Shown here: in pieces, positions 22,081-32,100 of the stretch
Position numbering within the stretch: the first letter of the stretch is position 1
Layout of the letters: every line of letters begins with the position of its first letter
Assembly (NCBI GenBank): GCA_950097015.1
Contig: CATNEN010000038.1
Span: 21,948,001 to 22,012,000, forward strand
Direction of reading: 5' to 3'
Length of the DNA: 64,000 bases
Source of the DNA: Macrostomum hystrix
Taxonomy: Eukaryota > Platyhelminthes > Macrostomidae
Notes under the pieces: model-generated
What the model was told of the DNA's origin: nothing
What the model saw: the letters and a program-made list of their open reading frames with translations, nothing else
Database searches by the model: none
Program-made: the position numbers and the translations under genes

Positions 22081-25000
22081 GGTTAAAGAAAGAGAGGACA
22101 TAATTTCCACACTGACTGATGATGTTGCGCACAGTGTGCCTCGCATTTGCCTTCAACGAAGTTCATCAGGTAAGTGGCACATTGCTTCTCTCACACATGT
22201 GACTGCTGTGAATGATTGCATCTCCGATGAACTGCCATTGACTGAATCAGTTGTGGAATGGCGGACCCAAAAGCGACTTCGTAGAAATCGTTCTTCAAAG
22301 GCTGAATTGATGGGGCGACGGTGTCAAGAACCTGAAAATGACACACGTGTTAGCCAGTGCACTCGAACGAGGACGCCCCGTGCAGTGTCAGAATCGACGA
22401 ACAGCAAGAGACAAAAGATAGATGAAAAATCGAACCGATTTGCAGCCTTTCCAACCTTTAATGTGGACTTGGATGCTTCAAGTGAGAACTCCAGTACATC
22501 CGAAGATTACTCTTTAGAATGTCAACAAAAAGTCACTCCCACAATCATTCATGCAGAAGCTGAAACGAATCTAAAACAGTCTGCGCCGAATTATAATGGT
22601 TCTAACTCAAACTTCATTCCAATGCCAGAATTGCACAGAGAGCGTGTTCCTGGAGATGGAAATTGCTTCTTTCATGCTCTCAGCAAATCCTTGCGTGGAA
22701 CAAATCTGGCTCGGAGTAGCGCCGAGCTTCGAGAATTCCTAGGAGAGGCTGCTATTCCTTATCTGAGAGCAATGCAAAATGAAGGTTTTTTCGATGAAGC
22801 CGGATTTCATGACATAGTTGCTGCAACTTTTTTAACTGGACAATATGTTCCAGATGAGGTTCCTACTGTTATAAGCAGCTGCTTAAATGTAGACATGTAC
22901 ATTTATAATGCCGATGGAACAGTGAGAATGCAGCGCACAGTTCAGCAGCCTGCTGCTGTAGTTCGACTATTATTTCACAATGAACACTATGACGTACTAC
23001 TTCCTACAGCCAATAATGGCGTTCGTTCGCCTGGATGGTCCAGTGAAGGTGAGCATAGGCGAAAACTAAGAGCTGATAATATGCCCACTACATCGAGTTT
23101 TGAAGGGGATGCGATCGACAAAAACTTTACTTCAAAGAAGCTGCCGAAACCTCGAAAACCATGCAAGCGTCTGCTTCCAACTATTTTTGAGGACAGTACC
23201 TCCAGACGTGCATCCACAAGAAGGCCACAAGTTGTTACCGATGGGTCATTCAACCGCAATTGTGAGAATGAGATTGAAGACCATGTTCTTAAGGTTCAGC
23301 AGAAAGAAAATTTGCCTTCACTTTCCACAAATGCTCACCAAACAGAACCTTCAGCGTTTTCGCAGCTTGAAAGTGAGGAAGGCTTGCAGACTCCTTGCTT
23401 CTCTGACGAATCCACAGTTCCAGAGTGCTTGAAGCATCCTTTTGATAATCAGTTTATAAAAATGCGGAATGCCTTTTTTGAGGAGAGCATGCGATTTGTA
23501 TCGAATATAAAAATGTGTGCCATTTGCAAAGAGAAGTTTCCCGGTGTTTATTTCCGGAATGAAAGCGATTTAAACTGTCAGCGTTGCATTTCCGATAAAT
23601 CCAACCCGAAAAAGTTTAGTGATGACAACAATATCAATCCGTGCGAGCAACCCGAAGAATTACGCGACTTGACTGTGGCTGAGCAGATGTTGATATCGCC
23701 TGTACTAAGTGTACTGACAATATTTAGGCTGTTTCCCCAAGGACAGTTAAGTTCTCATGGACATGGCATATTGTTTCCACAGGATCAGTCTGACGTTGTA
23801 AAAATGCTGCCGAGAAAATCACTTCCAGTAGTTCTTTTGTATGAATCGCATGAGCAGCAGAAACAGCAAGATCTGGAAAATGCGAGTGTAAAGAAAAATC
23901 TGAATGCATTCACGAATAAACTTCGAGTTCGGCGACAAAAAGTGGTCACCGCAATTAAATATCTAATGCAAAATAATAAATACTTCAAGGAGTACGCCAT
24001 TAATCTCGATGAAGAGGCCATTGCAGCGTTACCCGAAGATGATATAATGTGTGGTCTACTAACAATGTTTGCATCTGAAATGGCGGATAGAAATCCAAAA
24101 TCTGCTGAAAAGATAAATTTGCAGAAAAACTCCGACGACGATGCAGAGACCCACAGTAGTGACAGTATTAGTGCTGTACTTATGGAATCCCCACTGCGAG
24201 AACTGGAAGACAAAGTTCGCCAAAAGCTTCTGGAAGAGAAGCTGCGGTGGCCAAAGTCAAGCAGACATCCTGTGAATGAATTTCGACAGGAGGGCTTGTT
24301 CACACTTGCATTTCCTCATCTATTTCCTGATGGAAGTGGTGACTACCGTAGTCCTCGAATTCAATCTATCAGCATAGGAGATTATGGATTGCATTTAATG
24401 CGATTCCATTGTTCACGATTTCGATGCGATCCTCGGTTTCGCTTTTTTCTAGAAAACATGATTATGCGATGGCGCGCTTTAGAATTAGGTCGCGTTTATG
24501 TCAGCCAGAAAGGTTGTGCCAATTTAAATGCGGAGCAAATGAAAGAACGCCTCAAGGATCCCGAGGTTCTTGCTAGTGTAAGCGCCCGAGGTATGATGTT
24601 ACGAGGGACAAAATCCTATTGGGAGTTGCAGAGGCGTCGCTTGGAAGCAATGATACAGACGATTGGATTGCCTCATTTATTTGTCACTCTGTCTGCTGCA
24701 GATGTGCATTGGCCAGAATTACGCGCATTTTGGCAAAGTGAACAGTCTGAAGATGGTTCCCCAAACTTACTGCAGAAGCTTCTAACAGATCCAGGATTAG
24801 CTGACACCGTCTTTTGGAATCGCTTCGAAATTTTCACGCGGCGCTTTTTTATTGACCATTGGAAGGTTAGAGATTTTTGGTTCAGAGTTGAATACCAGAG
24901 TAGAGGCAGTCCACATATTCACGGCCTCGTGTGGTTGCCTGACGGCTTCGATGTCAGATCCGAAAAAGTAACTGAAGAACAAATGCGCGCCTTCGTTGAT

Positions 25001-26149
25001 AAGTACACAACAAGCATTAACGTGGCAATTGATGGATCGGAGAGTGGAAATAATGTGCGCTATCAAAAAATTCCTCCTGAGAGGCATCCATCTCGTTCGA
25101 ATCCAACCCAAATTGTCAATAATAAGGCTGATTTACAATTGATTGCTCACTTAATCCAACGTCACAGTCGCTGCAGCGAAAAGTGCTTGCGCACTCAACA
25201 TGGCAAAGATCTGTGCCGATTTAAGTACCCAAGACAACTTAGGGAAGTGACTACTGCAAAGAGAATTTCACGACTGCACTGGGAGGTTGAAACACAACGA
25301 AATGACGACCGAATGGGTATATATAACCCCCAAGTTTTGTGCGCATGGCGTGCCAACGTAGACGTTCAAGTTGTTGTTTCACCAAAGTGTCTGGTCCGAT
25401 ATTTGATAAAGTATACAAGCAAAGGTGAAGTGCCCTCAAAGCATTTGGAAAAGTTAAGTGGCGAAGCTGCATTGGAAGCAGAGAAAGAGCAAGCAGATAT
25501 GCAAAACGGAAACGCTATTGATGGTCGCCCACGGACAGACAGAGCTCAGCGAATTGTTCAACAGCAATTAATGAGTCAGATTGGCGGTCGTGATTATAGT
25601 GCTCAAGAGGTATGCCATCTTTTACTTCAGACTCCGATGTATCGTGCATCGAGAGACTTCGTTTTCGTTCAAACAGGCTACAATAGAATGATTTCTCAGC
25701 GAGGCACATGCAAAAATAGTCTCGACAAGTACAAAAATCGCTCCGCGATGTTTGATGACATGACAATGTTTGAATTCTTCAGTAAGTTGGTATTTGTTCG
25801 AAATCAAGTTGCGTGGAGACCAGAAGGAAGAGAAGCTGTTTTGATCGTTAATCCTACTTTGAGAGCCAATGCTGCCAATCCTGACAAGCAAGAAGAATTC
25901 TTTCGTCAACAAACGCTTCTGTATACTTCGTGGCGCACAGAGCAGGATGCCAAAGGCGTTGCTACCACTTGGCGCGAAGCATACAATCAACGACAAGAAG
26001 TTAATAAGTTAAGACGTGTGCAGAAGAAAAATTTGAAAAATGCTCTCACTAAAAATGCTGTAACTTCGAAACCACTGCACCTAACTCGACAAATGGGGTA
26101 TCATTTTAAAGAGAAGATTCTGCTCTTTCGTGTGAATATAATTTTGTAA
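21629..26149 (+). CDS. OTU-Rep protein truncated before the helicase
   Basis: 1,506 residues from ATG 21,629. Residues 1-150 are nine Ala/Thr/Ser-rich repeats (ATDSATVSASPSATLM type). The OTU cysteine-protease domain has the DGNC nucleophile motif (Cys near 346) and a downstream HYDVL histidine (near 453). A cysteine-rich segment C-x2-C...C-x2-C lies near 630-655. The Helitron Rep follows: LFVTLSAADVHWPELR, the HUH motif PHIHG (near 1095-1098) and twin tyrosines YLIKY (1258, 1262). After residue 1456 the frame crosses the tandem junction and adds 50 residues from the next copy's non-coding leader before stopping at 26,149. The PIF1 helicase is therefore missing. It could be made as a Rep-only protein, but is more likely an accident of the junction. 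Confidence 0.85.
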   Translation: MATDSATATVSASPSATLMATDSATATVSASPSATLMATDSATVSASPSATLMATDSATVSASPSATLMATDSATVSASPSATLMATDSATATVSASPSATLMATDSATVSASPSATLMATDSATVSASPSATLMATDSATASASPSSTLVVKEREDIISTLTDDVAHSVPRICLQRSSSGKWHIASLTHVTAVNDCISDELPLTESVVEWRTQKRLRRNRSSKAELMGRRCQEPENDTRVSQCTRTRTPRAVSESTNSKRQKIDEKSNRFAAFPTFNVDLDASSENSSTSEDYSLECQQKVTPTIIHAEAETNLKQSAPNYNGSNSNFIPMPELHRERVPGDGNCFFHALSKSLRGTNLARSSAELREFLGEAAIPYLRAMQNEGFFDEAGFHDIVAATFLTGQYVPDEVPTVISSCLNVDMYIYNADGTVRMQRTVQQPAAVVRLLFHNEHYDVLLPTANNGVRSPGWSSEGEHRRKLRADNMPTTSSFEGDAIDKNFTSKKLPKPRKPCKRLLPTIFEDSTSRRASTRRPQVVTDGSFNRNCENEIEDHVLKVQQKENLPSLSTNAHQTEPSAFSQLESEEGLQTPCFSDESTVPECLKHPFDNQFIKMRNAFFEESMRFVSNIKMCAICKEKFPGVYFRNESDLNCQRCISDKSNPKKFSDDNNINPCEQPEELRDLTVAEQMLISPVLSVLTIFRLFPQGQLSSHGHGILFPQDQSDVVKMLPRKSLPVVLLYESHEQQKQQDLENASVKKNLNAFTNKLRVRRQKVVTAIKYLMQNNKYFKEYAINLDEEAIAALPEDDIMCGLLTMFASEMADRNPKSAEKINLQKNSDDDAETHSSDSISAVLMESPLRELEDKVRQKLLEEKLRWPKSSRHPVNEFRQEGLFTLAFPHLFPDGSGDYRSPRIQSISIGDYGLHLMRFHCSRFRCDPRFRFFLENMIMRWRALELGRVYVSQKGCANLNAEQMKERLKDPEVLASVSARGMMLRGTKSYWELQRRRLEAMIQTIGLPHLFVTLSAADVHWPELRAFWQSEQSEDGSPNLLQKLLTDPGLADTVFWNRFEIFTRRFFIDHWKVRDFWFRVEYQSRGSPHIHGLVWLPDGFDVRSEKVTEEQMRAFVDKYTTSINVAIDGSESGNNVRYQKIPPERHPSRSNPTQIVNNKADLQLIAHLIQRHSRCSEKCLRTQHGKDLCRFKYPRQLREVTTAKRISRLHWEVETQRNDDRMGIYNPQVLCAWRANVDVQVVVSPKCLVRYLIKYTSKGEVPSKHLEKLSGEAALEAEKEQADMQNGNAIDGRPRTDRAQRIVQQQLMSQIGGRDYSAQEVCHLLLQTPMYRASRDFVFVQTGYNRMISQRGTCKNSLDKYKNRSAMFDDMTMFEFFSKLVFVRNQVAWRPEGREAVLIVNPTLRANAANPDKQEEFFRQQTLLYTSWRTEQDAKGVATTWREAYNQRQEVNKLRRVQKKNLKNALTKNAVTSKPLHLTRQMGYHFKEKILLFRVNIIL

Positions 26150-29100
26150 TGGTAGAGCCTACTATTGTAGCACAGTAAGACAGTGAACAAATCGTTTCGT
26201 TTTTTTGCACCCACAAAAGTGCATTTCCTCATGCACTTGAAGAGTTTGAGAGGAAATGTCTGAGGGTTATATGTGCGCCTGTCTAAGTCACATGATAATA
26301 TCGGGTTACTTTTTTTAATTGGTTCAAAAAGTTGGCACTTTGGTGACAAAACGTGCAAAAGAAGAAAGTGTGCACTTTTCGTTTTTTCGAAGTTGTGCTG
26401 GAACCAAAGAAGCTAGAATGATGCACTATGCGTCAATCGATGCGAAATTCGAAGTTGCATAAGTGTGTAAAGTTTCAAATCTTAATCTTCTTGCATGCCG
26501 AAGTTATTTAAGGAATACTGAAAATCCCGTTCTCAAACTGCTTTCCGAAAAAGTGCTCATTATAATTTATGGAATGTGCTAGAGACAAGCGAATGCCATC
26601 ATTTGTTTCCTAACTTACTGTAGTTTAATGGTATGCAAGGAGTTTTTTCTATACGGAGTGGATCCCTGTGAAAATTGCTGTCGAAGTTGAAAAAGTAACT
26701 TTTTTCTTCAGCTCTGTATTTTTGGCAAGTCATTTCGCCGATTAACTATCACTGTGATAGTTAGAAGTCAGAGTCAGAACCCAAGGCCAACACAGCCAAA
26801 CCATAGGCAGGCTGCCTGCCTTTCCTTCCTAACCTATCCCTCCCGGGGTATCCCATCGTTCCTTCCTTCCTTCGCTTCGCATGAATCTCGGATGTACATT
26901 GACACTCACTAATGTACACATTACTTCCGAGCGAGACAAACAGTCTACACCCCTTTCCGCCAGCCGCCACTCAGTAAGCAAATGCCCTTCCCTTGTGTGG
27001 TATTGGAGAAGCCAGCCCTGCAATGCGATAGGATGCAGAGGATTGGTTGGCGTTGGCGGAAGGTGGGGCCTTGGACTGTGGGGTGCGTGCACAGACGGAG
27101 AAGAGAAGGAGAAAGAGATTCACCCTGGACTGTACACTGAACACTGTTGCAAGAAGGGATTGGGGAAGAAGGGACAGACAGTGCGTCCTTTCCAAGAGGT
27201 GGATGGGTTCAGTCGACTGGGATGAAACGATTCAGGCTTTCTCAGGCTTTGTTTCAAGATGCCATTTTAATTGTAGCGTAGAGCGCATCATATCTTCGTC
27301 TCTGACTATTAATTAACATACGTGCTTAATATTTTCCATTCTTTGTTTTCGAAGATCTACAGTAATCAGTAGATGTAGACCTATTCAGGGCAGGTAACTG
27401 CCATGCACTGCCAGTGCCATACTGATGGCAACTGACAGTGCCACTGCCACTGTATCAGCAAGTCCCAGTGCGACTCTGATGGCAACTGACAGTGCCACTG
27501 CCACTGTATCTGCAAGTCCCAGTGCGACTCTGATGGCAACTGACAGTGCCACTGTATCTGCAAGTCCCAGTGCGACTCTGATGGCAACTGACAGTGCCAC
27601 TGTATCTGCAAGTCCCAGTGCGACTCTGATGGCAACTGACAGTGCCACTGTATCTGCAAGTCCCAGTGCGACTCTGATGGCAACTGACAGTGCCACTGCC
27701 ACTGTATCTGCAAGTCCCAGTGCGACTCTGATGGCAACTGACAGTGCCACTGTATCTGCAAGTCCCAGTGCGACTCTGATGGCAACTGACAGTGCCACTG
27801 TATCTGCAAGTCCCAGTGCGACTCTGATGGCAACTGACAGTGCCACTGCATCTGCAAGTCCCAGTTCGACCCTGGTGGTTAAAGAAAGAGAGGACATAAT
27901 TTCCACACTGACTGATGATGTTGCGCACAGTGTGCCTCGCATTTGCCTTCAACGAAGTTCATCAGGTAAGTGGCACATTGCTTCTCTCACACATGTGACT
28001 GCTGTGAATGATTGCATCTCCGATGAACTGCCATTGACTGAATCAGTTGTGGAATGGCGGACCCAAAAGCGACTTCGTAGAAATCGTTCTTCAAAGGCTG
28101 AATTGATGGGGCGACGGTGTCAAGAACCTGAAAATGACACACGTGTTAGCCAGTGCACTCGAACGAGGACGCCCCGTGCAGTGTCAGAATCGACGAACAG
28201 CAAGAGACAAAAGATAGATGAAAAATCGAACCGATTTGCAGCCTTTCCAACCTTTAATGTGGACTTGGATGCTTCAAGTGAGAACTCCAGTACATCCGAA
28301 GATTACTCTTTAGAATGTCAACAAAAAGTCACTCCCACAATCATTCATGCAGAAGCTGAAACGAATCTAAAACAGTCTGCGCCGAATTATAATGGTTCTA
28401 ACTCAAACTTCATTCCAATGCCAGAATTGCACAGAGAGCGTGTTCCTGGAGATGGAAATTGCTTCTTTCATGCTCTCAGCAAATCCTTGCGTGGAACAAA
28501 TCTGGCTCGGAGTAGCGCCGAGCTTCGAGAATTCCTAGGAGAGGCTGCTATTCCTTATCTGAGAGCAATGCAAAATGAAGGTTTTTTCGATGAAGCCGGA
28601 TTTCATGACATAGTTGCTGCAACTTTTTTAACTGGACAATATGTTCCAGATGAGGTTCCTACTGTTATAAGCAGCTGCTTAAATGTAGACATGTACATTT
28701 ATAATGCCGATGGAACAGTGAGAATGCAGCGCACAGTTCAGCAGCCTGCTGCTGTAGTTCGACTATTATTTCACAATGAACACTATGACGTACTACTTCC
28801 TACAGCCAATAATGGCGTTCGTTCGCCTGGATGGTCCAGTGAAGGTGAGCATAGGCGAAAACTAAGAGCTGATAATATGCCCACTACATCGAGTTTTGAA
28901 GGGGATGCGATCGACAAAAACTTTACTTCAAAGAAGCTGCCGAAACCTCGAAAACCATGCAAGCGTCTGCTTCCAACTATTTTTGAGGACAGTACCTCCA
29001 GACGTGCATCCACAAGAAGGCCACAAGTTGTTACCGATGGGTCATTCAACCGCAATTGTGAGAATGAGATTGAAGACCATGTTCTTAAGGTTCAGCAGAA

Positions 29101-32100
29101 AGAAAATTTGCCTTCACTTTCCACAAATGCTCACCAAACAGAACCTTCAGCGTTTTCGCAGCTTGAAAGTGAGGAAGGCTTGCAGACTCCTTGCTTCTCT
29201 GACGAATCCACAGTTCCAGAGTGCTTGAAGCATCCTTTTGATAATCAGTTTATAAAAATGCGGAATGCCTTTTTTGAGGAGAGCATGCGATTTGTATCGA
29301 ATATAAAAATGTGTGCCATTTGCAAAGAGAAGTTTCCCGGTGTTTATTTCCGGAATGAAAGCGATTTAAACTGTCAGCGTTGCATTTCCGATAAATCCAA
29401 CCCGAAAAAGTTTAGTGATGACAACAATATCAATCCGTGCGAGCAACCCGAAGAATTACGCGACTTGACTGTGGCTGAGCAGATGTTGATATCGCCTGTA
29501 CTAAGTGTACTGACAATATTTAGGCTGTTTCCCCAAGGACAGTTAAGTTCTCATGGACATGGCATATTGTTTCCACAGGATCAGTCTGACGTTGTAAAAA
29601 TGCTGCCGAGAAAATCACTTCCAGTAGTTCTTTTGTATGAATCGCATGAGCAGCAGAAACAGCAAGATCTGGAAAATGCGAGTGTAAAGAAAAATCTGAA
29701 TGCATTCACGAATAAACTTCGAGTTCGGCGACAAAAAGTGGTCACCGCAATTAAATATCTAATGCAAAATAATAAATACTTCAAGGAGTACGCCATTAAT
29801 CTCGATGAAGAGGCCATTGCAGCGTTACCCGAAGATGATATAATGTGTGGTCTACTAACAATGTTTGCATCTGAAATGGCGGATAGAAATCCAAAATCTG
29901 CTGAAAAGATAAATTTGCAGAAAAACTCCGACGACGATGCAGAGACCCACAGTAGTGACAGTATTAGTGCTGTACTTATGGAATCCCCACTGCGAGAACT
30001 GGAAGACAAAGTTCGCCAAAAGCTTCTGGAAGAGAAGCTGCGGTGGCCAAAGTCAAGCAGACATCCTGTGAATGAATTTCGACAGGAGGGCTTGTTCACA
30101 CTTGCATTTCCTCATCTATTTCCTGATGGAAGTGGTGACTACCGTAGTCCTCGAATTCAATCTATCAGCATAGGAGATTATGGATTGCATTTAATGCGAT
30201 TCCATTGTTCACGATTTCGATGCGATCCTCGGTTTCGCTTTTTTCTAGAAAACATGATTATGCGATGGCGCGCTTTAGAATTAGGTCGCGTTTATGTCAG
30301 CCAGAAAGGTTGTGCCAATTTAAATGCGGAGCAAATGAAAGAACGCCTCAAGGATCCCGAGGTTCTTGCTAGTGTAAGCGCCCGAGGTATGATGTTACGA
30401 GGGACAAAATCCTATTGGGAGTTGCAGAGGCGTCGCTTGGAAGCAATGATACAGACGATTGGATTGCCTCATTTATTTGTCACTCTGTCTGCTGCAGATG
30501 TGCATTGGCCAGAATTACGCGCATTTTGGCAAAGTGAACAGTCTGAAGATGGTTCCCCAAACTTACTGCAGAAGCTTCTAACAGATCCAGGATTAGCTGA
30601 CACCGTCTTTTGGAATCGCTTCGAAATTTTCACGCGGCGCTTTTTTATTGACCATTGGAAGGTTAGAGATTTTTGGTTCAGAGTTGAATACCAGAGTAGA
30701 GGCAGTCCACATATTCACGGCCTCGTGTGGTTGCCTGACGGCTTCGATGTCAGATCCGAAAAAGTAACTGAAGAACAAATGCGCGCCTTCGTTGATAAGT
30801 ACACAACAAGCATTAACGTGGCAATTGATGGATCGGAGAGTGGAAATAATGTGCGCTATCAAAAAATTCCTCCTGAGAGGCATCCATCTCGTTCGAATCC
30901 AACCCAAATTGTCAATAATAAGGCTGATTTACAATTGATTGCTCACTTAATCCAACGTCACAGTCGCTGCAGCGAAAAGTGCTTGCGCACTCAACATGGC
31001 AAAGATCTGTGCCGATTTAAGTACCCAAGACAACTTAGGGAAGTGACTACTGCAAAGAGAATTTCACGACTGCACTGGGAGGTTGAAACACAACGAAATG
31101 ACGACCGAATGGGTATATATAACCCCCAAGTTTTGTGCGCATGGCGTGCCAACGTAGACGTTCAAGTTGTTGTTTCACCAAAGTGTCTGGTCCGATATTT
31201 GATAAAGTATACAAGCAAAGGTGAAGTGCCCTCAAAGCATTTGGAAAAGTTAAGTGGCGAAGCTGCATTGGAAGCAGAGAAAGAGCAAGCAGATATGCAA
31301 AACGGAAACGCTATTGATGGTCGCCCACGGACAGACAGAGCTCAGCGAATTGTTCAACAGCAATTAATGAGTCAGATTGGCGGTCGTGATTATAGTGCTC
31401 AAGAGGTATGCCATCTTTTACTTCAGACTCCGATGTATCGTGCATCGAGAGACTTCGTTTTCGTTCAAACAGGCTACAATAGAATGATTTCTCAGCGAGG
31501 CACATGCAAAAATAGTCTCGACAAGTACAAAAATCGCTCCGCGATGTTTGATGACATGACAATGTTTGAATTCTTCAGTAAGTTGGTATTTGTTCGAAAT
31601 CAAGTTGCGTGGAGACCAGAAGGAAGAGAAGCTGTTTTGATCGTTAATCCTACTTTGAGAGCCAATGCTGCCAATCCTGACAAGCAAGAAGAATTCTTTC
31701 GTCAACAAACGCTTCTGTATACTTCGTGGCGCACAGAGCAGGATGCCAAAGGCGTTGCTACCACTTGGCGCGAAGCATACAATCAACGACAAGCTGAATC
31801 AGATGAATTCTGCCCTCTCATCGTTACAAATTTGGTACAGCTTCAGCGTGACGAAGCAGATGCCATGCAACAAGCTCAAGCAGATCGTGCACCAGATCTT
31901 CCGGTAGAGAATGCTGCTTCTGTTGCTGAACCTTCACGGCCCGATGTCAGACAGGAAGAGTGGATGCAAATGCTAGCTACACGTCATGATGAAGCCATGC
32001 AGGATCCGAGGACTCGATTGTTAAATAGATTCCCACCTGTGCCAGCAGATTATGACTGGAGTTCGTCTATGATCCGATTCCCCTCATTAGTGGAGGCTAG

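Larger units (their letters stand above)
20203..25998 (+). mobile_element. OTU-Helitron, first (3'-truncated) tandem copy
   Basis: This 5,796-bp period repeats at 25,999. The shared sequence begins AGTTAATAAGTTAAGACG at 20,203. It has a 1.4-kb leader with no long frame and a palindrome TAACTATCAC-T-GTGATAGTTA at 20,947-20,967. The Rep frame is then cut after codon 1456 (CGACAAG), where the next copy begins after a single extra A (25,998). Every position I compared between copies is identical at offset 5,796, so the duplication is very recent or is an assembly artefact. Confidence 0.85.
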
